Source: an uncultured Granulosicoccaceae bacterium (lineage in GTDB: Bacteria > Pseudomonadota > Gammaproteobacteria > Granulosicoccales > Granulosicoccaceae). From it: a DNA stretch of 64,000 nucleotides. The stretch spans positions 1-64,000 of the forward strand of contig CALJNA010000031.1 of NCBI GenBank assembly GCA_937981955.1, given 5' to 3'. The position numbers were made by a program, and so were the translations under genes. The notes under the pieces are model-generated. The model did no database searches, had not been told where the DNA came from, and saw only the letters and a program-made list of their open reading frames with translations. Below, piece after piece: positions 26,396 to 34,877 of this stretch (the stretch's first letter is position 1; each line of letters opens with the position of its first letter).

Positions 26396-27025
26396 ATGCA
26401 AAACGATAACACAGCTTCTATCAAACCCATTGTATTTGCCAGCAGCAATGCAGGCAAAATTCGTGAGCTCGACGAGTTGCTCACGCCATTGGGCATGCAT
26501 GTGAAATCACAAGTTGAATATGGCGTAGAACCACTACCGGAAACGGCCGTGACTTTCGTTGAAAACGCCATTGTCAAAGCACGTCATGCATCAAGCATAA
26601 CCGGGCTTGCCGCTCTTGCGGACGACTCAGGTCTTGAGGTTGATGCTTTGAATGGTGCACCGGGATTGTATACGGCACGTTTTGCAAAAATGCATGGTGC
26701 CGGTGAAGGCGATGAAGCCAACAACACCTACTTACTAAAGCAACTCGAATCGGTGGAAGATGGGAAACGCTCCGCTCGATTCAGAAGTGTCGTGGTGTAT
26801 TTAAGACACGAAAACGATCCTTCACCTATCATCGCAGAAGGTGTTTGGGAAGGTCGTATTTTGCGCAAGGCGGCGGCCGGTGGTGGATTTGGATACGACC
26901 CTGTGTTCTGTTCCAACGATACGAATCAAGCTACTTCATTATTAGACAAGGGTGAGAAGAACCGGTTAAGCCATCGCGGCAAAGCTGTTCGCGCACTGAT
27001 TGATTCTTTAAGTCGACTTGGCTAG
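26396..27025 (+). CDS. rdgB: XTP/dITP diphosphatase (house-cleaning NTPase)
   Basis: RdgB/HAM1 hydrolyses xanthosine and inosine triphosphates so that damaged purines are not built into DNA or RNA. The 209-residue protein has VFASSNAGKIRELDELL, PETAVTFVENAIVKARHAS, GLAALADDSGLEVDALNGAPGLYTARFA and the C-terminal LSHRGKAVRALI, all family-specific. It forms a likely operon with rph upstream and hemW 9 bp downstream. Confidence 0.97.
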   Translation: MQNDNTASIKPIVFASSNAGKIRELDELLTPLGMHVKSQVEYGVEPLPETAVTFVENAIVKARHASSITGLAALADDSGLEVDALNGAPGLYTARFAKMHGAGEGDEANNTYLLKQLESVEDGKRSARFRSVVVYLRHENDPSPIIAEGVWEGRILRKAAAGGGFGYDPVFCSNDTNQATSLLDKGEKNRLSHRGKAVRALIDSLSRLG

Positions 27026-27034
27026 CACGAATCT

Positions 27035-28261
27035 GTGCGCACCTTTACTGAACTCCCACCACTGTCGCTGTACATACATATTCCGTGGTGTGTCAGGAAA
27101 TGCCCATACTGCGACTTCAACTCGCACGAACAAAAACAAACTCTGCCAGAAGATGCCTATGTCGAGGCACTGCTTAACGATCTGACCGAGGAAATGCCGC
27201 GCATCTGGGGACGCAGCATTGCATCGGTGTTCATCGGCGGCGGCACGCCAAGTCTTTTCAGTGCTAAAGCGCTGGACAACCTAATGAGCGGTGTTCGCGC
27301 GCTAACGGCGTTACAACCCAATGTCGAAGTCACGATGGAGGCAAACCCGGGCACTTTTGAGCAGGAGAAATTCCGTGACTTCAGAACGCTCGGAATTAAT
27401 CGCCTGTCTATTGGTGTACAAAGCTTTAATGAAGCACATTTAAAAACACTGGGCCGCATACACTCAGGCGATGAAGCCATACGAGCAATTGATATTGCAC
27501 ACAAGGCAGGCTTTGAAGACATTAACGTTGATCTGATGTTTGCGCTGCCACAGCAAAGCGAAACGTCTGCATTAAATGACGTGAAGCAAGCCATAGCTCT
27601 GGCACCCACTCACATTTCCTACTACGAGCTGACGCTCGAACCAAACACTCTGTTTGCCAAACATCCACCGGTTGTCCCCGAAGACGAACAACGCTGGCAG
27701 ATACACAAACACGGTATGGCGATGCTGGCGGATCACGGGTACCAGCGATACGAAATTTCCGCGTTCGCCAAAGAATCGAAACAGTGCAAACACAACAATA
27801 ATTATTGGCTTTTCGGCGACTACCTTGGCATCGGTGCTGGGGCGCACAGCAAAATCAGTTCTGCCAATACGGGCGATATTGTCAGGCGTTGGAAACACAA
27901 ACACCCAACCCGATATCTCAGTGGCGCTTCAGGCTCTGACGCCGGTTTTGTTGGTGGCGAAACAACCGTGTCTCTGGCCGACACAGCGATTGAATTCATG
28001 ATGAATGCACTGCGATTAAAAGACGGATTTGCCATTCCGGTGTTTGAGCAACACACCGGCGTTTCGATCAATCACTGGCAACCAGCAATAGAACAGGCGA
28101 TTAGTGAAGGCCTGCTGGAACAGTCAGGATTGCATTTAAGAGCAAGTGAACAGGGTTTTAACTTCTTGAACGACCTGCTCGACTTGTTCATGCCCAACGA
28201 CGAAAGACCGGGTGAAACCAAACCGCTGAGCTATCCGGTCATACAGCTAAAGCAGGAATAG
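27035..28261 (+). CDS. hemW: HemW, radical SAM heme chaperone
   Basis: HemW is a radical-SAM protein related to coproporphyrinogen dehydrogenase but acting as a heme chaperone rather than in heme synthesis. The 408-residue sequence has the CxxxCxxC cluster motif (CVRKCPYC) inside LYIHIPWCVRKCPYCDFNSH, VFIGGGTPSLF and the C-terminal HemN-type domain. It starts with GTG at 27035, only 9 bp after rdgB, supporting cotranscription in the common rph-rdgB-hemW cluster. Confidence 0.95.
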   Translation: MRTFTELPPLSLYIHIPWCVRKCPYCDFNSHEQKQTLPEDAYVEALLNDLTEEMPRIWGRSIASVFIGGGTPSLFSAKALDNLMSGVRALTALQPNVEVTMEANPGTFEQEKFRDFRTLGINRLSIGVQSFNEAHLKTLGRIHSGDEAIRAIDIAHKAGFEDINVDLMFALPQQSETSALNDVKQAIALAPTHISYYELTLEPNTLFAKHPPVVPEDEQRWQIHKHGMAMLADHGYQRYEISAFAKESKQCKHNNNYWLFGDYLGIGAGAHSKISSANTGDIVRRWKHKHPTRYLSGASGSDAGFVGGETTVSLADTAIEFMMNALRLKDGFAIPVFEQHTGVSINHWQPAIEQAISEGLLEQSGLHLRASEQGFNFLNDLLDLFMPNDERPGETKPLSYPVIQLKQE

Positions 28262-28293
28262 CGCACCTGCAAGTCGATCCTTATGCAAGCTTT

Positions 28294-28803
28294 TTACTGC
28301 TCTTGCTGTTGCATCGTTTGCAAAAAATCTGCGAGCACGGCCGGATCAACGTTTACCGGTAGATTCATACCGGCCATACCTGGAAGCCGCTCACCGTCAG
28401 GCCCGAAGCCGGGCTCCTCGCCCTTGCCCTGGCCATCTCTCTGGGCTTGCGCCGTCGGAGCAGACGGTTGTGCGTCCATCAGATTCGAGTTGTTGTTATA
28501 GGTCTTCGATTTGGCCGCCACACCTTCTGGTGGCGTCGACCCGAATTGTGTGACGCCGTTGGCATCAACCCACTGATAAACGGTGGTTTTGTTGCTCGAT
28601 TTTACCGGCGAGGCAGATTTGAGGCTGTTTCCAGCGCCCTGTACCGAGGATTTAGCGCTTTGAATGGAGTTGCCCACCAATTTAGCGAACAGCGCGCCTG
28701 GGTCACCGCCTCGCATGTACATGCCATAGGACATAACGCCAACCAGACACACAATCGGAATGGTAATCTTGAGCAGCATTTTGAGCACTATTTTCGTTAA
28801 CAC
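28294..28803 (-). CDS. DUF4124 domain protein with N-terminal membrane anchor
   Basis: The 169-residue product has a membrane or signal segment (about 10-29), a polar linker, then the DUF4124 motif TVYQWVDANGVTQFGSTPPEG (starting near 84), common in small envelope proteins. It ends with a glutamine-rich tail (FLQTMQQQEQ). It begins with GTG at 28803; the SD GAGGG eight bases upstream supports this. It is convergent with hemW. Function unknown. Confidence 0.8.
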   Translation of the reverse strand: MLTKIVLKMLLKITIPIVCLVGVMSYGMYMRGGDPGALFAKLVGNSIQSAKSSVQGAGNSLKSASPVKSSNKTTVYQWVDANGVTQFGSTPPEGVAAKSKTYNNNSNLMDAQPSAPTAQAQRDGQGKGEEPGFGPDGERLPGMAGMNLPVNVDPAVLADFLQTMQQQEQ

Positions 28804-28877
28804 TTAAGCATCCCTCTCATAACAGCAGTTATCCAAGCCAGAAATCGGCTTTTTTTGCCCAGACTTGATGAAAACTC

Positions 28878-28906
28878 TTGCATTTTGAGTAATTCAGACA
28901 TAGTAT
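28878..28906 (+). promoter_or_regulatory. Sigma-70-type promoter for rpmE
   Basis: TTGCAT (28878-28883), a 17-bp spacer, TAGTAT (28901-28906). Transcription would start near 28913, giving a 27-base leader before the rpmE ATG, too short for an L31 leader riboregulator upstream of it. Confidence 0.65.
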
Positions 28907-28939
28907 CCGTGTCCGTTTTTCCTAGTTGGGAGCCTTACA

Positions 28940-29143
28940 ATGAAGCCGGAAATCCATCCTGCGTACAACCAGATCACCGTAACTTGTAGCTGTGGAAACA
29001 AGTTCGAGACCGGCTCAACCGCTGGAAAAGATCTGAACATCGAAGTTTGCTCAAACTGCCACCCGTTTTATACCGGGAAGCAGAAAGTGCTCGACACAGC
29101 GGGTCAGGTTGACAAGTTCCGCCGTCGCTACGGCGCTAAATAA
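28940..29143 (+). CDS. rpmE: 50S ribosomal protein L31
   Basis: L31 bridges the 50S and 30S subunits. This is the zinc-binding type: four cysteines in TCSCGN (C16, C18) and [14 protein letters not shown] (C37, C40). The 67-residue length, MKPEIHPAY start and [11 protein letters not shown] end are typical. Zinc-limited cells often replace this form with a paralogue; none is in the window. An intrinsic terminator follows. Confidence 0.97.
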   Translation: MKPEIHPAYNQITVTCSCGNKFETGSTAGKDLNIEVCSNCHPFYTGKQKVLDTAGQVDKFRRRYGAK

Positions 29144-29195
29144 GCAAACTGACCTGAGCGGCACAGGGAACGTGCCAGCTCCGAGCATCTCCGAA

Positions 29196-29222
29196 GGGCG
29201 CTCCTTGCCGGGCGCCCTTTTT
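29196..29222 (+). terminator. Intrinsic terminator after rpmE
   Basis: GGGCGC (29196-29201), a 10-base loop, GCGCCC (29212-29217), TTTTT (29218-29222). It overlaps the proposed TTG start and SD of the downstream nuclease gene. Confidence 0.85.
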
Positions 29223-30032
29223 CGTGCCCGTCAGATTAACGCTCCTTGCCTGTGGGCTGCAGCTTTGCTGCTATCTGTGGCTCCAGCTCTGGCAGACACC
29301 TGGCAACGCCATCCTGGCTCGGCCGACTGTTTCAAAGATCTTATTGTCGATACTGGCCGCATTGATCGAATCACCGACGGCGATACCGTCGTTTTGCAAG
29401 ACAACCGGCGTGTTCGCCTGATCGGTATCAACACGCTGGAACTCAATGAGCAAAACCGGCAGCTTCGCAACCTGGCTACGAACGCACATCAAGCATTGGC
29501 GGCATTGCTGTCACCGGGCGAACCAGTATTGCTGTACGTTGGCTCAGAATCTCACGACAGGCATAAACGTGTTCTGGCGCACGTGGTTCGCGCGTCAGAT
29601 GAACTGGCCGTGTCAAAGGTTCTACTGGAACAGGGTCTTGCGATGCAGAGCGCCGTGGCCCCCAACACGCTTTGCGCGGATTTTTTCAGTACGCTTGAAA
29701 TTAACGCAAGAGAAAATGCTTATGGCCTGTGGCAAGCTGATTCGCTGCTGAGCAACGCTGCTACGTCCATCAACAAAAAAAGTCGCGGATTCAAGCTGAT
29801 TACCGGAACCGTCACTCACGTTAAAAAACAAGCCCGAAACACACAACTAACACTGGACAACCGTTTTACTATCCGGGTTAGAAGCGAGCTTGCAAATGCT
29901 TTGCATAAAACCCGAGCACTAACAAACCTGGAAGGAAAAACGGTGGAAATTCGTGGCTGGTTAAGTCGCTCAAAAAATCGGACTCAGTTGTGGTTGCAAC
30001 ACCCTGCCAACTTACGCATTCTGGAACCGTAG
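29205..30032 (+). CDS. Secreted thermonuclease (SNase) family nuclease
   Basis: The protein has a signal peptide (ALLLSVAPALA, cleaved near residue 31) and then a staphylococcal-nuclease fold: RITDGDTVVLQDNRRVRLIGINTLELNE-type active site (Asp, Arg and Glu in the DGDT, RLIGIN and TLE region), DRHKRVLAHV with the second arginine, and EQGLAM. A C-terminal OB-like domain of about 90 residues (TGTVTHVKKQARNTQLTLDNRF onward) may bind nucleic acid. The start is uncertain: the TTG at 29205 has an AAGGG SD, but both lie inside the rpmE terminator hairpin. Stop to next start is only 3 bp, so it is in an operon with the exonuclease. Confidence 0.8.
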   Translation: MPGALFRARQINAPCLWAAALLLSVAPALADTWQRHPGSADCFKDLIVDTGRIDRITDGDTVVLQDNRRVRLIGINTLELNEQNRQLRNLATNAHQALAALLSPGEPVLLYVGSESHDRHKRVLAHVVRASDELAVSKVLLEQGLAMQSAVAPNTLCADFFSTLEINARENAYGLWQADSLLSNAATSINKKSRGFKLITGTVTHVKKQARNTQLTLDNRFTIRVRSELANALHKTRALTNLEGKTVEIRGWLSRSKNRTQLWLQHPANLRILEP

Positions 30033-30035
30033 AGT

Positions 30036-30917
30036 GTGTTGTATTTAATCGACAGTAGTATTTATGTTTTTCGCGCATGGCAAACCTTGCCAGCATCTAT
30101 AACCAATACCCATGACGAGCAATCCAATGCGGTGCACGGCTTTACCGATACGCTGGCTCACATACTGCGCGAGAAACAACCCGATTACATAGCATGCGCA
30201 TTTGATAAAAGCTCCGGTACCGGCGAGCGATATTCCATTTATCCAGAGTACAAAGCCAACAGAGAACCAGCACCGCCAGAACTCAAGATTCAATTCGAGC
30301 GCTGCATGGAAGTAGCGCAAGCCATGGGCATTCCCGTGTTCTCCAGCACCCGAGTAGAGGCCGACGACATTATTGGCAGCTTTGCACAGCTTGCGCAAAA
30401 CTCAGGTCGTTCTGTAACCATTGTGTCTGCAGACAAAGACCTGACGCAGTTTATTGGCCCGGATGATATTTTCTGGAACCTTGCCAGAAAAGAACAGCTT
30501 AACTATCGTCAATTAACTAAACGTTTTAAAGTATTCCCCGAACAGATTGCTGACATGCTCGCTCTGTGTGGCGACAAAGTGGATAATATACCCGGCATCC
30601 CCGGCGTTGGCCCCACAACGGCTGCAAAATTATTGAAAAAATGGAAGACGCTGGACGGTGTTATTGATAATAGCGGAGCAATTGCCAACATGCAGTTCCG
30701 GGGCGCTCCGCGGGTGGCCGCATTGGTTGAGGAGCACATCGATACCATACGACTTGCACGCCAACTCACCGGACTGGTTGTCGACAAATCACTGCCGACG
30801 TCCATCGCTAAACTGAAAAGAAAAATGCTGACCGCCAACACTGTTGCAAAAAGACTTGTGCAGGCCGGCACATCGGAACAACGCGCTAAACGCCTTGCAG
30901 AGAGTATTTGCGTATGA
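30036..30917 (+). CDS. 5'-3' exonuclease, PolA N-terminal/ExoIX family
   Basis: This is a stand-alone flap-type 5' nuclease like the N-terminal domain of DNA polymerase I. The 293-residue protein has the acidic metal-binding motifs LYLIDSS, FDKSSGTGERYSIYPEYKANR, VEADDIIGS and SADKDLTQ, plus the helix-hairpin-helix motif GDKVDNIPGIPGVGPTTAAKLL. It is longer than E. coli ExoIX and keeps all visible metal ligands. It starts with GTG (30036), 3 bp after the nuclease stop, and its stop overlaps the next start (ATGA). Confidence 0.9.
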   Translation: MLYLIDSSIYVFRAWQTLPASITNTHDEQSNAVHGFTDTLAHILREKQPDYIACAFDKSSGTGERYSIYPEYKANREPAPPELKIQFERCMEVAQAMGIPVFSSTRVEADDIIGSFAQLAQNSGRSVTIVSADKDLTQFIGPDDIFWNLARKEQLNYRQLTKRFKVFPEQIADMLALCGDKVDNIPGIPGVGPTTAAKLLKKWKTLDGVIDNSGAIANMQFRGAPRVAALVEEHIDTIRLARQLTGLVVDKSLPTSIAKLKRKMLTANTVAKRLVQAGTSEQRAKRLAESICV

Positions 30918-31663
30918 GTGGAAGAAAAGCACCACGCCAACAAAGACGCAGCAAAAAAACGAACGCCAGGACGTCACGTACAAGTCAGATCAAACATTCT
31001 CGCAATGCGAAGAACAGCTCAGCTAAGCACCAGGGCTCAGCACGCAGTAAAACAAATGAACACGGGCGCAGCCATGGAAAATCTGCAGGAGACACTCCTG
31101 AAGATGAGCTACAAACCGTTGTGCTGCTGTTCAACAAACCGTTCCAAGTGCTGTGTCAATTTACCGATCAGGATGATCGGGAAACGTTGGCGAACTACAT
31201 TCGTATTCCCGAATTGTATGCCGCAGGCAGGCTTGATCGAGACAGTGAAGGGCTGCTGCTGTTAACCAACAACGGTATGTTGCAACATCGCATTAGCCAT
31301 CCGGATTTCAAACTCGCGAAAACTTATCTTGTTCAAGTGGAAGGAGAAGTATCCACGAAGGCACTTAAACAATTGGGCGATGGTGTCAAATTAAATGATG
31401 GCTTGACAGCGCCGGCACAAGCAACCCGCGTTGAAGAACCGGATTGGTTATGGCCGCGCAACCCACCGATTCGGTTTCGTAAAGATATTCCAACCAGCTG
31501 GATTAAACTGACAATAACTGAAGGGCGAAACAGACAAGTTCGTCGCATGAGTGCTGCTGTAGGTTACCCAACACTGAGATTGGTGCGTATTGGCATAGGC
31601 ACGCATAGCGTTGAAGGGATTGTACCTGGCGAATACAAAGAAGCAACTGCTCCTTTCATATAA
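30914..31663 (+). CDS. rluE: 23S rRNA pseudouridine synthase, RluE type
   Basis: RluE-family enzymes convert a uridine of 23S rRNA (U2457 in E. coli) to pseudouridine. After a basic low-complexity N-terminal tail of about 65 residues rich in Arg, Lys, Ser and Asn, the catalytic domain carries LFNKPFQVLCQFTD, the catalytic GRLDRDSEGLLLLTNNG (Asp in RLDRD), LQHRISHPDFKLAKTYLVQVEG and EGRNRQVRRMSAAVGYPTLRLVRI. The ATG overlaps the exonuclease stop, so the genes are coupled. The tail is much longer than in E. coli RluE. Confidence 0.93.
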   Translation: MSGRKAPRQQRRSKKTNARTSRTSQIKHSRNAKNSSAKHQGSARSKTNEHGRSHGKSAGDTPEDELQTVVLLFNKPFQVLCQFTDQDDRETLANYIRIPELYAAGRLDRDSEGLLLLTNNGMLQHRISHPDFKLAKTYLVQVEGEVSTKALKQLGDGVKLNDGLTAPAQATRVEEPDWLWPRNPPIRFRKDIPTSWIKLTITEGRNRQVRRMSAAVGYPTLRLVRIGIGTHSVEGIVPGEYKEATAPFI

Positions 31664-31790
31664 ACTCTTTCTGTCATAAAAACACGACCTGAAAACAAAC
31701 CCGGCACTGACAGATAAATCAAGCACTCAAACACCGAAATTTGTGGGTGTTCACAACTTTTTTTACTCACCCTCGCGGTCTGACAGACGC

Positions 31791-31799
31791 TGATATACT
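31791..31799 (+). promoter_or_regulatory. Extended -10 promoter placed for a leaderless transcript
   Basis: TGATATACT fits an extended -10 element (TGnTATAAT-like), with TATACT at 31794-31799. The expected start of transcription, about seven bases downstream, coincides with the GTG start codon at 31806. No recognisable -35 is seen. Confidence 0.5.
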
Positions 31800-31805
31800 C
31801 CGCTG

Positions 31806-33611
31806 GTGAGAAGCGTTCATCTACAACTAGTCAGCCTTATATTTGCCGTAGTCCTTGTCGGTGTTTCAGGCTCTGTATTTGCAAATTTACGCATTCACGA
31901 CGTGCTCACCTCAGGTGCGATAGACACACCCGTTAACTCACAAGGCGAGCCTTTGGCAATAGATCTGCAACTCTCGGCCATGGGTCGCGACATCCGCTTG
32001 CAGCTACAACCATCCCGATTAAACAAGGTTGCCAAACTCAATGGCATCGCTGACGCAAGCCTGCCTTATCTCTACGAAGGTATTGTTGCCGGAGATGCAA
32101 ACTCGTGGGCTCGCATCAGCATTCTTGATGGCGTTCCCAGTGGCTACCTGTTTCACTATGGCAAGTTACTGCAGCTTGAAAGTCGTTCGCAATTAGGCGA
32201 GCTGATTGAAACTACCGAAGATGATCAATCGCTGATTTTAGTTGAACCGGCCTCATCGGTAAACGCAGCACGACTATTTAGCAGCTTTAATTGGCAAGTC
32301 GATTACGAGAGCTTCGCACCCGCATACAAGCTCAGCACAAACCCGGCTTTTGACCCGAACAGAGTTGATCAATCACTAGCAGCAAATCAAAGTCCGGTTC
32401 TGGTAAACAGTGACAACACAAAATTAAGCTACAACCTTACCGGCAGAAACGCCATTGGAATATCCGTAACGCGAGCAATGCGCATTGGCATTGTGGTTGA
32501 CAGCCGGTTTAATGAGGCACATCAGAATCGCGGTCTGGCTCGTGCGCTAAGTATCATCAATTCAGTAGACGCAATCTACCAGTCACAACTTGGACTGGCG
32601 GTCATAGTGGAAGGCATTCGGGTTTATGACGACCCAGCTACTGACCCGATGCGTAACAACAGCGGCTCTGTCGATCAAATACTGGGAAACTTCCGACCTA
32701 TTCGACAAGCCGATGAACGACTACCAGATGACCTGACACTTGTGCACCTGTTCAGTGGTCATCGCGATCCGAATCGTGTGATTGGTTTAGGATGGATAAG
32801 CACCGCGTGCAGGTTAGACGGGTACGACTTGAGTTTATCAACACCCTTCCCGTTTGATGCACTGCTGGCAGCGCATGAAATTGCCCATAACCTTGGCGCA
32901 CTGCACGACGACAACCCGCGATGCCTTGCAGAAACAGTTGAACAGCCCAATACACTAATGTGGCCAGCGCTCTCTGGTAGCAGCACCGCAGAGTTTTCGC
33001 AGTGCAGTACTCGCAACATGCAAGCGTCGAAAAACGCTAGCTGCAACCAGGACAATATCGATGTAAGTGTTCGCCTGCGCACCTTTCCAAGCAGCGAATT
33101 TCTTCGTCGCTCAGTGGTTGTTGAAGTATTCAACAAAGACGTACTTCAACGTCCAACCGAATTAGTCACGAATACTATTTTTCCGTTAGGCACCCTTATT
33201 GAAGACTTGAGCAATGGCTGCGAACAAGTCAGCACAACCATGGTTCGATGTGATCATGGAACTGTCCGCGCAGGTGCCAGTCATTCCATGTCCATGACAG
33301 CAACCTTGCTGAACCGCTCAAGGGAAAACGTACAAACACAAATGCAAGTACTGAACGCAACCGACATATTCGATGCGGACAATCGTGCGGTTATTCAATT
33401 ACTCACTTTTGATGAAACCACGGGCGAAGCCGTTGAAGCAGCAAGCCCGCAATTTGCAGACGAGCTTGATTTACAAACCGACGATACCGTTCGAGGTATT
33501 GGCAGCATCTCCGCATTAAGTGTAGCGATACTGTTTTTACTAGTGGGTGTTGTTGGTATACGAAGATGGCTACGACAGCCTCGGCATCAAACTTCGCGTT
33601 TCACAGCGTAA
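31806..33611 (+). CDS. Secreted reprolysin-like zinc metallopeptidase
   Basis: A 601-residue exported protein. Signal peptide 1-26 (VSGSVFA), a propeptide-like region with GIVAGDANSWARISIL and then a metzincin catalytic domain with the extended zinc site HEIAHNLGALHD (357-368) and a downstream Met-turn candidate LMWPAL. Several cysteines nearby suggest disulfides. The C-terminus has one hydrophobic helix (LSVAILFLLVGVVGIRRWL) followed by an Arg-rich end, resembling CTERM sorting tails or a simple membrane anchor. The GTG at 31806 is the only start that keeps the signal peptide, and it has no SD. The last 25 bp overlap ispB convergently. Confidence 0.85.
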   Translation: MRSVHLQLVSLIFAVVLVGVSGSVFANLRIHDVLTSGAIDTPVNSQGEPLAIDLQLSAMGRDIRLQLQPSRLNKVAKLNGIADASLPYLYEGIVAGDANSWARISILDGVPSGYLFHYGKLLQLESRSQLGELIETTEDDQSLILVEPASSVNAARLFSSFNWQVDYESFAPAYKLSTNPAFDPNRVDQSLAANQSPVLVNSDNTKLSYNLTGRNAIGISVTRAMRIGIVVDSRFNEAHQNRGLARALSIINSVDAIYQSQLGLAVIVEGIRVYDDPATDPMRNNSGSVDQILGNFRPIRQADERLPDDLTLVHLFSGHRDPNRVIGLGWISTACRLDGYDLSLSTPFPFDALLAAHEIAHNLGALHDDNPRCLAETVEQPNTLMWPALSGSSTAEFSQCSTRNMQASKNASCNQDNIDVSVRLRTFPSSEFLRRSVVVEVFNKDVLQRPTELVTNTIFPLGTLIEDLSNGCEQVSTTMVRCDHGTVRAGASHSMSMTATLLNRSRENVQTQMQVLNATDIFDADNRAVIQLLTFDETTGEAVEAASPQFADELDLQTDDTVRGIGSISALSVAILFLLVGVVGIRRWLRQPRHQTSRFTA

Positions 33612-34591
33612 TTGGCTATCGCGATCAAGCCTTCACGGTAGTCCGATTCGGGTAACACAGATAATGCATTGGCAGCCTGTACTGCATAGTTTTCTGCAGT
33701 AGCCAAAGACTTGTGCAAGGCCTGCGTTTTTTCAATTGCATCCAACACCCCTGGCAACGCATCAATGCCGTCCTTAACAATGGCTTGTGCGACAAGGTCG
33801 CGCTGTTCTGTCGAGCCATCGCGCATGGCATAAATCAACGGGAGCGTGGTTTTGCCTTCGGCCAAATCATCGCCCACGTTCTTGCCCATAGCGCCGCTGT
33901 CACTGCTGTAGTCAAGTACGTCATCAACAATCTGAAACGCCGTGCCGAGCTTGTTACCGTATTCGGCCAGAGCCACACGCACCTCGTCGGGTTGTTCACC
34001 AAGTACAGCACCCAATTGCGTAGCAGCTTGAAACAGGCGTGCCGTTTTTGCTTCGATTACCTCGATGTATCGCGCTTCGCTAAGTTCCGGATCGTTCACG
34101 TTCAGTAATTGCATTACCTCACCCTCGGCAATCCGGTTGGTGGTTCGCGCAAGAATGTCCATGACCCGAAGGCTTTGGACATCGACCATCATTTCAAACG
34201 AGCGGGAATACAGAAAGTCGCCCACCAGCACAGCGGCCTCGTTTCCCCACACCGCATTCGCCGTATCGCGCCCGCGGCGCAGATTCGATGCATCAACAAC
34301 ATCATCGTGCAGCAAGGTGGCGGTATGGATGAACTCGATAATCGCGGCAACGACAATGTGGTGATTGCCCTTGTAGCCAGACGCGCCGGCTGACAGTAGC
34401 ACCAACTGGGGACGCAGGCGCTTTCCGCCACTGCCGATGATGTAACCTGCCAGTTGATTGACCAGCACGACTTCGGAGCGCAGCCGCTCACGAATCTGAT
34501 CATCCACGCGCTGCATATCATCTGCCACCAAGGCACTGGCTTGTTCTACGGACAGGGGCATAACAGTGGACAGACAATTAGATTGAGACAT
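33587..34591 (-). CDS. ispB: Octaprenyl diphosphate synthase IspB
   Basis: IspB builds the long isoprenoid side chain of ubiquinone from farnesyl diphosphate. The 334-residue sequence has both aspartate-rich motifs of trans-prenyltransferases: LLHDDVVDASNLRRG (first) and FQIVDDVLDYSSDSGAMGKNVGDDLAEGKTTLPLI (second). GSGGKRLRPQLVLLSA is the substrate-binding N-terminal block. It is divergent from rplU, the usual gammaproteobacterial order. The ATG at 34591 lacks an SD, and a TATAGT element lies about nine bases upstream, so the mRNA leader may be very short. A longer N-terminus is not seen. Confidence 0.96.
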   Translation of the reverse strand: MSQSNCLSTVMPLSVEQASALVADDMQRVDDQIRERLRSEVVLVNQLAGYIIGSGGKRLRPQLVLLSAGASGYKGNHHIVVAAIIEFIHTATLLHDDVVDASNLRRGRDTANAVWGNEAAVLVGDFLYSRSFEMMVDVQSLRVMDILARTTNRIAEGEVMQLLNVNDPELSEARYIEVIEAKTARLFQAATQLGAVLGEQPDEVRVALAEYGNKLGTAFQIVDDVLDYSSDSGAMGKNVGDDLAEGKTTLPLIYAMRDGSTEQRDLVAQAIVKDGIDALPGVLDAIEKTQALHKSLATAENYAVQAANALSVLPESDYREGLIAIANYAVKREV

Positions 34592-34742
34592 ATTGCGTAA
34601 CTATACTGGCAACCTGTCGATTTGTGACCATTGGAAACACAACTGGTTCGAAAACACCGAATGGTTTGGCTAAAAATGGTTTTACTTTTCTCCGCATCGA
34701 CTCTCCCAGGCGGGTATTCCATGAGAATCCAGGGCCCGCTAA

Positions 34743-34771
34743 TTGACGCATTGCAACCCAACCGATATACT
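34743..34771 (+). promoter_or_regulatory. Sigma-70 promoter for rplU-rpmA-obgE
   Basis: TTGACG (34743-34748), exactly 17 bp, TATACT (34766-34771). Only one mismatch in each hexamer from consensus. Transcription would begin near 34778, leaving about 208 bases of leader. Confidence 0.75.
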
Positions 34772-34844
34772 AATCGGCTGAGTTCAGCGAAGTACCGGGC
34801 ACAGATTTTGTTCAGTACGGAACTTGTGGTCAGGTAAGAGCACA

Positions 34845-34877
34845 GCAGGGCGTCAACTTGAGTTGCCGTTACCCTGC
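34845..34877 (+). promoter_or_regulatory. Hairpin in the rplU 5' leader
   Basis: GCAGGG (34845-34850) pairs with CCCTGC (34872-34877), and inside it CAAC (34854-34857) pairs with GTTG (34862-34865) around loop TTGA. It could be a ribosomal-protein binding site for feedback control, by analogy with other ribosomal operons. That is inference. Confidence 0.4.

Noticed and set aside
28840-28858. Weak hairpin AGCC/GGCT followed by T-run before rpmE
   Set aside because: A four-pair stem is too short to call a terminator with confidence; it lies upstream of the rpmE promoter.
34640-34660. GGTTCGAA resembling a tRNA T-loop near 34645
   Set aside because: Flanking bases do not pair as a T-stem, and no acceptor or anticodon arms are found.
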